Positions 26,197 through 35,681 of a DNA stretch of 64,000 nucleotides are shown in pieces. The notes below the pieces were generated by a model. The model searched no databases. It saw only the letters and a program-made list of their open reading frames with translations, and was not told where the DNA came from. Location of the stretch: contig JAFWQQ010000017.1 of assembly GCA_017545165.1 (NCBI GenBank), positions 62,001 to 126,000 of the forward strand, read 5' to 3'. A program made the translations under genes and the position numbers. This DNA is from Oscillospiraceae bacterium. GTDB lineage: Bacteria > Bacillota > Clostridia > Oscillospirales > Oscillospiraceae. The first letter of the stretch is position 1; each line of letters starts with the position of its first letter.

Positions 26197-27420
26197 TCAG
26201 TTCAGGATGACTTTGTTGAAGTTTTTCTTGCCGCGCTTGAGGATGAGACCCTTGCGCACCTCCTCGGCGGAGAAGCTTTTGCCGATGTCGGTGACCTTTT
26301 CGTCGTCCACGGTCACGCCGCCCTGCTGGATGTTCCGGCGGGCGTCGGACTTGGTGCTGCAGAGACCGGTTTTAACCAGCAGCGTCATCAGGTCGACGGC
26401 GCCCTCGGTCAAATCGCTCTCCGCAAGCTCCGTGGTGGGCATATTCTCGCTGGAGCCGCCGCCGGCAAAGAGCGCCTTGGCGGAAGCCTCGGCCTTCTTC
26501 GCCTCCTCCTCGCCGTGTACCATCTTGGTCAGCTCGAAGGCCAGGATCTCCTTGGCCCGGTTCAGCTGGCTGCCCTCCCAGGAAGCCATCTCGTCGATCT
26601 GCTCCAGAGGCAGGAAGGTCAGCATCCGGATGCATTTAAGCACGTCCGCGTCCTCCACGTTCCTCCAGTACTGGTAAAACTCGTAGGGGCTGGTCTTGTT
26701 GGGGTCCAGCCACACGGCGTTGCCGGCGGTCTTGCCCATCTTCATGCCGTGGGAGTCTGTGAGCAGGGTGATGGTCATGGCGTGGGCGTCCTTGCCCAGC
26801 TTCTTGCGGATCAGCTCCGTGCCGCCCAGCATGTTGCTCCACTGATCGTCCCCGCCGAACTGCATGTTGCAGTCGTAATGCTGGAACAGGTAGTAGAAGT
26901 CGTAGCTCTGCATGATCATGTAGTTGAACTCAAAGAAGCTCAGGCCCCGCTCCATGCGCTGCTCGTAGCACTTGGCCCGCAGCATGTTGTTCACGGAAAA
27001 GCAGGCGCCCACCTCACGCAGCAGCTCCACGTAATTGAGGCTCAGCAGCCAGTCGGCGTTATTGAGCATGAGGGCCTTGTCCGGCCCGAATTCGATGAAT
27101 TTCTCCATCTGCCTGCGGAAGCACTCCGCATTGTGGTCGATGTCGGCCCGGGTCAGCATCTTGCGCATGTCCGTGCGGCCCGAGGGGTCGCCGATCATAG
27201 TGGTGCCGCCGCCGATCAGGGCGATGGGCCTGTTGCCCGCCTGCTGGAGCCGCTTCATCAGGGTCAGCGCCATGAAGTGGCCGGCGGTCAAGCTGTCTGC
27301 CGTGCAGTCGAAGCCGATGTAGAACACCGCCTTGCCGGCGTTGACCATCTCGCGGATCTCTTCCTCATTGGTCACCTGGGCGATGAGTCCGCGGGCGACC
27401 AGTTCTTCGTAAATACCCAT
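26197..27420 (-). CDS. tyrS: Tyrosyl-tRNA synthetase
   Basis: 407 residues from the ATG at 27420. Class I features: YIGFDCTADSLTAGHFMAL (HIGH equivalent), the tyrosine-binding QSYDFYYLF and FGGDDQWSN regions, and KMGKT as the KMSKS equivalent. An S4 RNA-binding domain ends the protein (ARRNIQQGGVTVDDEKV). The ATG two codons upstream sits on the ribosome site, so the second ATG is preferred. It overlaps no neighbour but follows the C_GCAxxG_C_C gene immediately, and both are under the tyrosine T-box. Confidence 0.96.
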   Translation of the reverse strand: MGIYEELVARGLIAQVTNEEEIREMVNAGKAVFYIGFDCTADSLTAGHFMALTLMKRLQQAGNRPIALIGGGTTMIGDPSGRTDMRKMLTRADIDHNAECFRRQMEKFIEFGPDKALMLNNADWLLSLNYVELLREVGACFSVNNMLRAKCYEQRMERGLSFFEFNYMIMQSYDFYYLFQHYDCNMQFGGDDQWSNMLGGTELIRKKLGKDAHAMTITLLTDSHGMKMGKTAGNAVWLDPNKTSPYEFYQYWRNVEDADVLKCIRMLTFLPLEQIDEMASWEGSQLNRAKEILAFELTKMVHGEEEAKKAEASAKALFAGGGSSENMPTTELAESDLTEGAVDLMTLLVKTGLCSTKSDARRNIQQGGVTVDDEKVTDIGKSFSAEEVRKGLILKRGKKNFNKVILN

Positions 27421-27422
27421 TT

Positions 27423-27833
27423 TCATTCTCCTGTATTTTGATTTTGATTTTCCTTAATGATTTCTTCCGCATGCTGGGCCGCCCAGGCGATCAGCTGGTC
27501 GCAGGGAATGCCGTTTTGCTTCAGATCCTGGCAGCGGATGCATCCGAAGCGCTTCACAAAGTCCCGAGTGAAAGTCATGGTGAGCTTCGCGATGCGTTTT
27601 TTGGCCTCCGCCTCTTCCCCGTCGGCAAAGGGGAAGGCCAGGCCCAGCGCCATCACGGCCCCGGAAGCCGCGCCGCAGATCTCCCCGCAGCGGACGCCGC
27701 CGCCCATGCCGCCGGAGACGGCCAGGGCCGTTCTTTTCTCCATGCCGGTATAGCTGCCGAGCGCCGCCAGCACGCTCTGGGCACAGTTGAAGCCGCATGC
27801 ATGCAGGCGAAGGGATTCTTCCTGAACGCTCAT
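27423..27833 (-). CDS. C_GCAxxG_C_C family protein
   Basis: 136 residues. The name-giving pattern is visible: C in HACGFNCAQSVLAALG, GGMGGGVRCGEICGAASGA, then CIRCQDLKQNGIPCDQL. Members are small Cys-rich, probably redox or FeS-linked proteins of unknown role common in anaerobes. GAGGAGG precedes the ATG, which follows directly on the T-box terminator. It is the first gene of the tyrosine-regulated transcript, ahead of tyrS, so its expression should respond to tyrosine limitation. Confidence 0.85.
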   Translation of the reverse strand: MSVQEESLRLHACGFNCAQSVLAALGSYTGMEKRTALAVSGGMGGGVRCGEICGAASGAVMALGLAFPFADGEEAEAKKRIAKLTMTFTRDFVKRFGCIRCQDLKQNGIPCDQLIAWAAQHAEEIIKENQNQNTGE

Positions 27834-27847
27834 ATCTCATCCTCCTC

Positions 27848-28112
27848 AAAAAATGATCCCCCTGTCCTTGCGGACAGAGGGCATTAAAATGCGGTACCAC
27901 CTCTGGATCGCTTTCTCCTCACGAAGAAAGCCTCACGGAGTCTCAGGACTCCCGCGCTGTATCGGGCGCCCCCGTCGGGGCCTACTCACCTCTCCCGGCT
28001 TCAGCCCTGCCGCTCCGAACGGTACTTCACGCGCTCCCCTCTCCCCCTTTCACCGGCCGGGGGCTCTCTGTGCAGGAAAAAGTGCGCTACTTCTGTTCTT
28101 CCTCGCGTTTAC
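27848..28112 (-). promoter_or_regulatory. T-box riboswitch, tyrosine specifier
   Basis: Minus strand: T-box motif AGAGGTGGTACCGC (27891-27904) and a terminator (27872-27881 with 27858-27867) ending in six T residues. The specifier is read as UAC (28022-28024), followed two bases later by TTCGGA, which fits tyrS two genes downstream. Leader of about 265 nt. Confidence 0.94.
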
Positions 28113-28118
28113 CCGTGC

Positions 28119-28147
28119 ATTATAACGATTCTGTCAAGCTCTGTCAA
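28119..28147 (-). promoter_or_regulatory. Consensus promoter of the tyrosine T-box operon
   Basis: Minus strand: TTGACA (28142-28147), exact 17-bp spacer, TATAAT (28119-28124), both hexamers perfect. The -35 lies inside the last codons of recN. Confidence 0.92.
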
Positions 28148-29825
28148 GTAGCTTTGTTTTATAGTTTTCCGCCGCCGCCAGCTGCTCCCCGGCGCTGGCC
28201 AGGGTGGTCAGCGTGATATTGTCGCCCCCATGGAGTCTGGCAAGCTCCGCCTTGCGGCCTTCCCGGTCCAGCTGACTGACGTCCGTATAAGTCCGTCCGC
28301 CCCGTTCCTCCTTGGCGATCAGATAATGGCTGTCTGCCAAGGCGGCGATCTGGGGCAGGTGCGTCACGCACAGCACCTGCTTGCCTCTGGATACGGAGAA
28401 CAGCTTCTCTCCCACCCGCTGGGCTGCGATACCGGAGACGCCGGTGTCGATCTCATCAAAAATCATGGTAGCCACTGGATCGTGCTCTGCAAAGACATTC
28501 TTCATGGCAAGCATGATGCGGCTCAGCTCGCCGCCGGAGGCGATGCGGCTGATGCGTCCCAGCTCCTCGCCGGCGTTGGCGGACATGAGGAAGCGGATCT
28601 GGTCGGCGCCGTTTGCGTCAAAGCCAGGCTCTCCCTCCAGAGGCAGAAAGTCCACCGCGAAGCGCACCGAGGGCATGTTCAGCTCCCGCAGCTCCCTGAC
28701 GATTCGCGCCTGCAGCTCCTCTGCCGTCGCCTTCCGTTTCTCCCGCAACAGCTCTGCGGCCCTGCGGCATTGCTTTTTCTGGGTCTCCAGCTCCCGCCGG
28801 AGCTTCTCGCTGCGCTCGTCGGCGTATTCGATCTGCTCCAGCCTTTCCCGGCACTCTTCCAGGTATGCAATCAGCGCTTCCTCGTCCCGGTTATACTTCC
28901 GCTCCAGCTTATTGAGCAGAGAGATGCGCTCCTCCAGCCGGTCATACTCCTCCGGAGAAAAGTCCAGTCCGTCCCGGAAATCCCGCAGGGTTTCCGCCGC
29001 GTCGGAGAGGGAAAAGGCCGCCTCATGAATGGCGGAGACGGCGCCCTCCAGCTCCGGCACCAGAGCCGCGGCCCTGCCGGCGTAATACTCCGCGTTCTGG
29101 GCCATCGATACGGCGTTTTCCTCGTCGGCATAGAGCAGGCGCAGGGCCTCGTCCAGAGCCTCGGTGAGCTTTTCGGAGTTTCGCAGCAGATCCCGGCGGG
29201 AAACCAGGCTCTCCTTCTCCCCCGCCTTCAGCTCCGCCCGCTCCAGCTCCGCGATCTGATAGCGCAGGCTCTCGCTGAGCCGCTCCTTCTCCACCTCGTC
29301 CATGTTGAGCTGCTCCAGCTCCCGGCGCAGAGCGCGGTAACGCTCATACTCTGTCCGATAAGCGGCAAGCTCCTTTTCCATGCCGCCGAAGCTGTCCAGA
29401 TAGCCCATGTGCCGCCGCTCGTCCATGAGCTGGCGGCCGTCGTTCTGGCCGTGGATATCCACCAGCAGCGAAGCCAGATCCTTCAGCTGGGCAGCCGATA
29501 CCGGCGTGCCGCAGACCCGGCAGCTGCTCTTGCCGTCGGAGAGGATCCGGCGCTGGAGGATCAGCTCCTCCTCGTGCTCGATGTCGTTCTCCCGAAGCCA
29601 GTCCTCGGTGCCGGCAACGTCAAAAACCGCTGTGACCAGGGCCTTCTCCGCGCCCCGGCGCACCAGCTCCCGGCTGACCCGCTCGCCCAGCACGGCGCCG
29701 ATGGCGTCGATGACGATGGATTTGCCTGCGCCGGTCTCGCCGGTGAGGACGTTCAAACCCCGCTCAAAACGGATATCCGCCCGCTCGATCACCGCGATAT
29801 TCTCGATGTGCAGCTCGTTCAGCAT
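28134..29825 (-). CDS. recN: DNA repair ATPase RecN
   Basis: 563 residues, SMC-like. Walker A TGETGAGKSIVIDAIG near residues 29-45, two long coiled-coil arms rich in Arg/Glu/Leu, then the C-terminal ATPase half with the signature RIASGGELSRIMLAMK and Walker B ATMIFDEIDTGVSG. RecN holds broken DNA ends in recombinational repair. It is the last gene of the long asp23-nusB-...-recN gene string. I saw no terminator between its stop and the next promoter. Confidence 0.96.
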   Translation of the reverse strand: MLNELHIENIAVIERADIRFERGLNVLTGETGAGKSIVIDAIGAVLGERVSRELVRRGAEKALVTAVFDVAGTEDWLRENDIEHEEELILQRRILSDGKSSCRVCGTPVSAAQLKDLASLLVDIHGQNDGRQLMDERRHMGYLDSFGGMEKELAAYRTEYERYRALRRELEQLNMDEVEKERLSESLRYQIAELERAELKAGEKESLVSRRDLLRNSEKLTEALDEALRLLYADEENAVSMAQNAEYYAGRAAALVPELEGAVSAIHEAAFSLSDAAETLRDFRDGLDFSPEEYDRLEERISLLNKLERKYNRDEEALIAYLEECRERLEQIEYADERSEKLRRELETQKKQCRRAAELLREKRKATAEELQARIVRELRELNMPSVRFAVDFLPLEGEPGFDANGADQIRFLMSANAGEELGRISRIASGGELSRIMLAMKNVFAEHDPVATMIFDEIDTGVSGIAAQRVGEKLFSVSRGKQVLCVTHLPQIAALADSHYLIAKEERGGRTYTDVSQLDREGRKAELARLHGGDNITLTTLASAGEQLAAAENYKTKLLDRA

Positions 29826-29837
29826 GGCACAGCCTCT

Positions 29838-30683
29838 TTATCTCAGCTTTTCGTATGCGATCTCGTAAAAACTCTTCAGGCCCAGATCCGCCATCAGCGT
29901 CTGGTGGGGCGAGCGGCGGACGATGACCTCGTCCCCTCCCGCCAGATCCGCAACGGAGATGCCGTCCACCGCCAGATAGGCCCGGCGTCCGTGGAGCCGC
30001 TCCGCCGTGACACGCACCGTCCTCTGGGGATCCAGCACAAAGGTCCGGGCTCCCATCACATGGGGGCAGATGGGGCTGATGATGATGTTCTCCGCCTCCG
30101 GCTCCACGATGGGACCGCCGGCGGACATGGAATAACCTGTCGAGCCGGTGGGGCTGGAGAGGATGATCCCGTCGCCGGAGAACTGGGAGACCCGTTCGCC
30201 GTTGCAATAGGTAGTCATGCCGATGCAGTCTCCATAGCCGTGGAGTACGATATCGTTCAGCGCATGATCCCGGCAGATCACCTGGCCGTTGCGCTGCAGT
30301 TCCACCTCCAGCATCATCCTCTTGGAGAGCCGATACTCGCCTCGGGCTGCCTGGACGATCTTGTCCAGATCCTCCGGCTCCAGATTGGCCATAAAGCCCT
30401 TGGTCCCGAGATTCACGCCCAGCAAGGGGACGGCCTGGGCCCGCAGCTGCCGCACCACCGAGAGGATGGTGCCGTCACCGCCGATGACGATGGCCAGGGT
30501 ACAGTCCGCCGCGATGTCTGTGATCTTCCGATAAGTAAGATCCGAGGGCAGCGCCTCCGGCTCATCGTCGGCAAAGAAAGGACAGATGACGGTCTCAAAG
30601 CCGGCCTCCGCCAGCATCGCGCAGCACCTGCGGCTGATGTTCAGATCCAGATCCCGAAAAGGATTGGGGCATACAGCGATCAT
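29838..30683 (-). CDS. nadK: NAD kinase
   Basis: 281 residues. Catalytic GGDGT in VIGGDGTILSVVR, the LGVNLGTKGFMA motif, ALNDIVLHG and the TPTGSTGYSMSAGGPIV nucleotide-binding loop. It phosphorylates NAD to NADP. The start overlaps the tlyA stop by four bases and the recN start follows after 12 bases. Confidence 0.96.
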   Translation of the reverse strand: MIAVCPNPFRDLDLNISRRCCAMLAEAGFETVICPFFADDEPEALPSDLTYRKITDIAADCTLAIVIGGDGTILSVVRQLRAQAVPLLGVNLGTKGFMANLEPEDLDKIVQAARGEYRLSKRMMLEVELQRNGQVICRDHALNDIVLHGYGDCIGMTTYCNGERVSQFSGDGIILSSPTGSTGYSMSAGGPIVEPEAENIIISPICPHVMGARTFVLDPQRTVRVTAERLHGRRAYLAVDGISVADLAGGDEVIVRRSPHQTLMADLGLKSFYEIAYEKLR

Positions 30684-31492
30684 GGGGATTCCCTCCTTCC
30701 AAATGCCTCGTGTGAGGCCTTTACCACAGCCCCCGCGTCTACGGCAGCCGAGGGGTAGTCACCGTTTTTCAAGTGGCAGATGTATTCGATATTGCCCTCC
30801 GGTCCGCGGATGGGCGAATAGTCCAGACCCATCACGGAAAAACCGATACTTGGCGCGAAATCCAGGATCCCCCGAACCACTTCCTCGTGGACGGCGGGGT
30901 CCCGCACCACGCCCTTTTTGCCGACCTCTTCCCGGCCGGCCTCGAACTGGGGCTTGATAAGGCAAATATAGTCGGCTCCCGGCTTCAGCAGCTGCTTGAC
31001 GGCGGGGAGCACCAGGCGGATGGAGATGAAGGACACGTCCATGACCGCCAGATCCAGCGCCTCCGGGATCTGCTCCCGGGTGATATAGCGCAGATTGGTG
31101 CGCTCCAGATTCACCACCCGCTCATCGGTCCGCAGCTTCCAGGCCAGCTGGCCGTAGCCCACGTCCACGGCGTAGACCTTCTTCGCACCGTGCTGCAGCA
31201 GCACGTCGGTAAAGCCGCCGGTGGAGGCGCCGCAATCGATGCAGACCTTCCCGGCAGGGTCCACAGGAAAAACCTTCAATGCCTTATCCAGCTTGAAGCC
31301 GCCCCGACTCACGAAAGGCAGGGCCTCGCCCCGCACCTCGATCTTCGCCTCCGGGTCCACGGGCATGCCGGGCTTGTCCGCCTTCTGGCCGTTCACATAA
31401 ACCAGCCCGCTCATCACCGTGGTCTTGGCCCGCTCCCGGCTCTCTGCCAGGCCCAGGTCGAAAACAAGCTGATCCAAACGAAGCTTTTTCAT
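30680..31492 (-). CDS. tlyA: TlyA family rRNA 2'-O-methyltransferase
   Basis: 270 residues. An N-terminal S4 RNA-binding domain (LDQLVFDLGLAESRERAKTT) is joined to a Rossmann methyltransferase with the SAM motif CIDCGASTGGFTDVLLQHGA and catalytic Lys/Asp/Lys/Glu-type residues of the FtsJ fold. Characterised members methylate 16S and/or 23S rRNA and in some species affect capreomycin susceptibility; the older hemolysin name is misleading. It overlaps both dxs and nadK by four bases, showing tight coupling. Confidence 0.93.
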   Translation of the reverse strand: MKKLRLDQLVFDLGLAESRERAKTTVMSGLVYVNGQKADKPGMPVDPEAKIEVRGEALPFVSRGGFKLDKALKVFPVDPAGKVCIDCGASTGGFTDVLLQHGAKKVYAVDVGYGQLAWKLRTDERVVNLERTNLRYITREQIPEALDLAVMDVSFISIRLVLPAVKQLLKPGADYICLIKPQFEAGREEVGKKGVVRDPAVHEEVVRGILDFAPSIGFSVMGLDYSPIRGPEGNIEYICHLKNGDYPSAAVDAGAVVKASHEAFGRRESP

Positions 31493-33342
31493 GCCTGCTC
31501 GTTTCCCTTCTCACAAAGGGCCTTGGCCGCGGCTGCAATCGACGCCGCGTCGATCCCGGCGTCCCGCATCAGCAGGGCTCGATCCCCATGGGCGACGATC
31601 CCCTTGCCCAGGTTCAGCAGTCTGGCGCCCCGCAGCGGGATCTCCCGCTCAGCCGCCTGGCTGATCAGCTTTTCGCCCAGGCAGCCCTCGGCGCAGACTT
31701 CCTCCGCGGCGACCAGACGCCCGGTTTTTCTGAGAGAAGCCAGAGCCAGTTCCCATGGCTGATCGGAAATCCGGTTGATCTTCACGATCTCGGCCCGGAC
31801 CCCCTGCTCTTCCAGCAGCCTGGCCGCTTTGAGTACCTCGTTGACCATGATGCCGCAGCACAGCAGCGTCACGTCCCTGCCCTCCCGCAGGATCTGCTCC
31901 GACTCTGTGCATGCCTCCCGATACTCGCCCTCCCCGCCCCGGGGATAGCGGATCGCAACGGGACCCTTGATTTCAAAGAGCGCCTGTTCCAGCTGCGCGC
32001 GCAGCTCCGCAAAGGAGGCGGGGCACAGGATCGTCATTCCCGGCACCATGCTGAGATAGGCGATATCAAAGATGCCGTGATGGGTCTCTCCGTCGCTGCC
32101 GACGATACCGGCCCGGTCCACCGCGAAAACCGCGTGCAGCCCCTGCAGGGCTATGTCGTGGATCAGCATGTCAAAGCCCCGCTGCAGGAAGCTGGAGTAC
32201 ACGGCAAAAACCGGGAGAGCTCCCTGCTTGGCAAGGCCCGCCGCGAAGGAGGTGGCGTGGCCCTCAGCGATGCCAGCGTCTACGAAACGGCGGGGGCAGC
32301 GCTGGGCAAAATAGTCCAGCCCGGTGCCGGAGGCCATGGCGGCGGTGATGCCCACGATCCGCCCGTCCTTCTGCGAGAATTCCCAGAGGCTCTTGCCGAA
32401 GGCCTCGGAGAAGCAGGGGCCGCTGCTGAGGATCTCCCCGGTCTTGGGATCGAAGGGCCCCACGCCGTGATAGAGCTCGGGATGCTCCTCCGCATAGCCG
32501 ACGCCCTTGCCCTTTTTGGTCAGCACGTGGACCAGCACCGGCCGCCTCATATCCCTCGCCCAGCGGAGCACATTCTCCAGCTGGCGGACGTCGTGCCCGT
32601 CCACCGGGCCCATATAGTCCAGGCCGATGGCGCTGAGCATGTTGTCCGGCAGGATCTTGGACTTGACCCATTCCTTCACGTTGTGGTTGAAGCGATATAC
32701 CGGCTGAACCTTCGTAAAGACGTCCCGGTAGATCCGCTTGAATTCAAAATATCCCGGTTTGACCCGCAATTTCTGCAGCAGGCTCGCCATGCCTCCCACA
32801 TTCGGGTCGATGGACATGTTGTTGTCATTCAGAATAATGACCATAGGCTCGCCGCTGGCGGCGGCCGCAGTCAGACCCTCATAGGCAAGGCCGCCGGTGA
32901 GGGCGCCGTCGCCGATCAGGGCGACCACGTCATAATCCTGGTTCAGCAGGGTCCTGGCTTTTGCCATGCCCAGGGCCACGGACACGGAGTTGGAGGCGTG
33001 GCCGGCCACAAAGGCGTCGTCCTCCGCTTCGCAGGGCTTGGGGAAGCCCGAAAGACCCTTGTACTGGCGCAGGGAATCAAAACGCGCCCGCCGCCCTGTC
33101 AGGATCTTGTGGATATAGCTCTGATGGCCCACGTCGAATACGACGCGGTCTTTTTTGGTATCGTAGACCCGGTGCAGGGCCACGCTGAGCTCCACAGCGC
33201 CCAGGTTGGAAGCCAGATGCCCGCCGGTCTTGGACACGCTCTGCACCAAAAAGTCCCGCAGCTCGCCGCACAGAGGCTCCAGAGCCTCCTCCGGCAAGCG
33301 CTTTACGTCATCCGAGCAGTTGATCGTCTCTAATATACTCAA
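31489..33342 (-). CDS. dxs: 1-deoxy-D-xylulose-5-phosphate synthase
   Basis: 617 residues. Thiamine-diphosphate motif IGDGALTGG ... LNDNNMSID, transketolase core DVGHQSYIHKILTGRR, and the C-terminal domain with DRAGIVGSDGETHHG. The enzyme condenses pyruvate with glyceraldehyde 3-phosphate in the first step of the MEP isoprenoid pathway. ispA lies just upstream, so two isoprenoid steps are co-expressed. Confidence 0.97.
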   Translation of the reverse strand: MSILETINCSDDVKRLPEEALEPLCGELRDFLVQSVSKTGGHLASNLGAVELSVALHRVYDTKKDRVVFDVGHQSYIHKILTGRRARFDSLRQYKGLSGFPKPCEAEDDAFVAGHASNSVSVALGMAKARTLLNQDYDVVALIGDGALTGGLAYEGLTAAAASGEPMVIILNDNNMSIDPNVGGMASLLQKLRVKPGYFEFKRIYRDVFTKVQPVYRFNHNVKEWVKSKILPDNMLSAIGLDYMGPVDGHDVRQLENVLRWARDMRRPVLVHVLTKKGKGVGYAEEHPELYHGVGPFDPKTGEILSSGPCFSEAFGKSLWEFSQKDGRIVGITAAMASGTGLDYFAQRCPRRFVDAGIAEGHATSFAAGLAKQGALPVFAVYSSFLQRGFDMLIHDIALQGLHAVFAVDRAGIVGSDGETHHGIFDIAYLSMVPGMTILCPASFAELRAQLEQALFEIKGPVAIRYPRGGEGEYREACTESEQILREGRDVTLLCCGIMVNEVLKAARLLEEQGVRAEIVKINRISDQPWELALASLRKTGRLVAAEEVCAEGCLGEKLISQAAEREIPLRGARLLNLGKGIVAHGDRALLMRDAGIDAASIAAAAKALCEKGNEQA

Positions 33343-33366
33343 AACAAAACCTCATTTCGGTTTTCG

Positions 33367-34236
33367 TCAGTTTCTCCTTACCGCCATGGAATCAGCCAGA
33401 GCGTTGAGGAAAGCGCAGTCCGCAAACTGGCCCTCCAGGGCATTCTTGGCCGCGGCGGTCAGGCGCTCCACCAGTTGACTGCAGCGATCCTCCCCGTACA
33501 GAGCCATATAGGTGTTTTTCTGTTCCTCCCGGTCGGAGCCGATGGGCTTGCCAAGCTCCGCCTCGGTGCTGAGCACATCCAGCATATCGTCCCGGATCTG
33601 GAAGGCGGCGCCAAGAGCCGCGCCGTAACGAGCGGCGGCCTCCTCCTGCTCGGAGCTTCCTCCTGCGGCGGCAACGCCCATCAGGCAGGCGGCGGTGAGC
33701 AGGGCGCCGGTCTTGCGGCTGTTGATCTCGTCCAGCCCCTCGGCGTCCAGCTGCTTTCCCTCGGCCAGCATGTCCAGATACTGGCCCCCGCACATGCCGT
33801 CCAGGCCCACGGCGTTGGCCAGGTGCATGGCGCAGCGGGCCCGGCGCTCTGCAGGCAGCTCGCTGCGCAGGATGGTCCCGAAGGCCTCGGCCTGCAAAGC
33901 GTCTCCGGCCAGGGTAGCGGTGCACTCCCCGTAAACCACGTGGTTGGTGGGCATGCCCCGGCGCAGCTCGTCGTTATCCATGCAGGGCAGATCGTCGTGG
34001 ATCAGGCTGTAGGTATGCAGCATCTCAATGGCGCAGGCCACCGGCAGGGCGGTCTGGGGATCGCCGCCGGACACCCGGCAGAACTCCAGCACCAGCATGG
34101 GCCGCACCCGCTTGCCCCCGGCCAGGAGACTGTAGCGCATGGCCTCGGCCAGACCGCGAATGGGATAGTCCTCTTCGCTGAGAAACTGCTCGGCAAGCGC
34201 CTTGTCTACGATTTCTTTGTATTCCTTCGCGGTCAT
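33367..34236 (-). CDS. ispA: Farnesyl/geranyl diphosphate synthase
   Basis: 289 residues. First Asp-rich motif HDDLPCMDNDELRRG, second Asp-rich motif QIRDDMLDV, and GGKRVRP at the N-terminus. It makes C10-C15 prenyl diphosphates by head-to-tail condensation. The ATG at 34236 directly follows the xseB stop (TGATATG), favouring it over the TTG at 34254 inside xseB. Confidence 0.95.
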   Translation of the reverse strand: MTAKEYKEIVDKALAEQFLSEEDYPIRGLAEAMRYSLLAGGKRVRPMLVLEFCRVSGGDPQTALPVACAIEMLHTYSLIHDDLPCMDNDELRRGMPTNHVVYGECTATLAGDALQAEAFGTILRSELPAERRARCAMHLANAVGLDGMCGGQYLDMLAEGKQLDAEGLDEINSRKTGALLTAACLMGVAAAGGSSEQEEAAARYGAALGAAFQIRDDMLDVLSTEAELGKPIGSDREEQKNTYMALYGEDRCSQLVERLTAAAKNALEGQFADCAFLNALADSMAVRRN

Positions 34237-34237
34237 A

Positions 34238-34468
34238 TCAGGTCTCGTCCTCAAAGGGCAGCTCTTCCGGCTGCCGGTCCGCGCCCTTGCGCAGCTTCAC
34301 GACCTTCTGCTCCGCCTCCTCCAGCATTTTGCTGCAGTCGGTGAGCAGTCCGGTCCCCTCTTCAAAAAGCGCCAGGGAATCGCTCAGAGGCAGATCCCCC
34401 TTCTCCAGATGGCGGACGATCTCGTCCAGCCGGGAGAGCTTCTGTTCAAAACTCTTTGTTTCCGCCAT
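34238..34468 (-). CDS. xseB: Exodeoxyribonuclease VII small subunit
   Basis: 76 residues, all-helical. SFEQKLSRLDEIVRHLEKGDLPL followed by DSLALFEEGTGLL is the family signature. It pairs with XseA to degrade single-stranded DNA. The ATG at 34468 has AAGGAG at good spacing and overlaps the xseA 3' end by 23 bases. Confidence 0.94.
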   Translation of the reverse strand: MAETKSFEQKLSRLDEIVRHLEKGDLPLSDSLALFEEGTGLLTDCSKMLEEAEQKVVKLRKGADRQPEELPFEDET

Positions 34469-35678
34469 GTTCTTCTCCTTCTTCCACATGCTCCACCAGG
34501 CACTCGGCCTGTCCGTCGCTGAAACGCAGCCGCAGCCGGTCCCCGGCGGAAATGTCCCGCACGCTCTTCACGGTCTCGCCCCGGCTATTCATACTCACAG
34601 TGTAGCCCCGGGACAGCACCCGCAGCGGACTCATGGCGTCCAGCGCGGCGCCCAGCTTCACAAAGCGCTGGCGCTTACCGGACAGTTGCCGCTCCTGGGC
34701 CGCCAGCAGCCTGTCCCGAAAACGGTCCAGATCCATGCGGCGGTTATCCAGATAGACCTCCGGGTCCGTCAGCACCCGCTTGCTCCGCAGAGACTCCAGC
34801 CTCTGTCCGAGGGACTTCAGCTGCTTCTCCATGGCCTGACGGGAGCGGATGGCGTAGCCCTCCAGCGTATCCCGCATCTCATTCTTGTCCGGCACGGCGA
34901 TCTCTGCCGCGTTGGAGGGGGTTGAGGCCCGCCGATCCGCCACATAGTCCGAAATGCAGACGTCCGGCTCGTGGCCCACGGCGGAGATCACGGGGATCCG
35001 GGAGGCGTAGATGGCCCGGGCCACCCGCTCGTCATTGAAGGCCCACAAGTCCTCCAGAGAGCCGCCGCCCCGCCCGGTAATGATGAGATCCGCCACCTGA
35101 AACTCGTTGGCGTAGCGGATGGCCCCGGCGATTTCCGGCGGCGCCTCCACGCCCTGGACCCGAACCGGCAGCAGAATCAGCTTGCTCATGGGCCAGCGCT
35201 GGCCCAGGATACGGATCATGTCGTGCACGGCGGCGCCGGCGGAGGAGGTGATGATGGCGATGCGCTTCGGAAAGGCCGGGAGAGGCTTTTTGCGAGCCGG
35301 ATCGAAGAGGCCCTCCTGGCTCAGCTTCGCCTTCAGCTGCTCAAAGGCCACCTGCAGGTCGCCGGCCCCCTCGGGCATCAGCGCGCTGCAGGTGAGCTGA
35401 TAGACCCCGTCCCGCAGATAGACGCCCACTCGCCCGAAGGCGGTGACGCACATGCCGTTGTCCGGCCGGAAGCGCAGCTTGACGGCGTTGTACTTGAACA
35501 TCACGCATTTCAGGCTGCTCTCCGCGTCCTTCAGGGTAAAATAGTGGTGCCCCGAGGGATAGACCTTGTAATTGGAGATCTCCCCCCGCACGCACAGGTC
35601 CAGCAGGCGCGGATCTTCGTCCATCCGGGACTTGATATAGCTGTTCAGCTCCGTAACACTGAGCGCCTGTCTCTCCAT
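34446..35678 (-). CDS. xseA: Exodeoxyribonuclease VII large subunit
   Basis: 410 residues. An OB-fold N-terminus (LCVRGEISNYKVYPSGHHYF) and the catalytic domain with ITSSAGAAVHD, VRVQGVEAP, IITGRGGGSLEDLWAFNDE and ISAVGHEPD. The complex degrades single-stranded DNA from both ends. The start is 3 bases after the nusB stop. Confidence 0.96.
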   Translation of the reverse strand: MERQALSVTELNSYIKSRMDEDPRLLDLCVRGEISNYKVYPSGHHYFTLKDAESSLKCVMFKYNAVKLRFRPDNGMCVTAFGRVGVYLRDGVYQLTCSALMPEGAGDLQVAFEQLKAKLSQEGLFDPARKKPLPAFPKRIAIITSSAGAAVHDMIRILGQRWPMSKLILLPVRVQGVEAPPEIAGAIRYANEFQVADLIITGRGGGSLEDLWAFNDERVARAIYASRIPVISAVGHEPDVCISDYVADRRASTPSNAAEIAVPDKNEMRDTLEGYAIRSRQAMEKQLKSLGQRLESLRSKRVLTDPEVYLDNRRMDLDRFRDRLLAAQERQLSGKRQRFVKLGAALDAMSPLRVLSRGYTVSMNSRGETVKSVRDISAGDRLRLRFSDGQAECLVEHVEEGEEHGGNKEF

Positions 35679-35681
35679 GGC

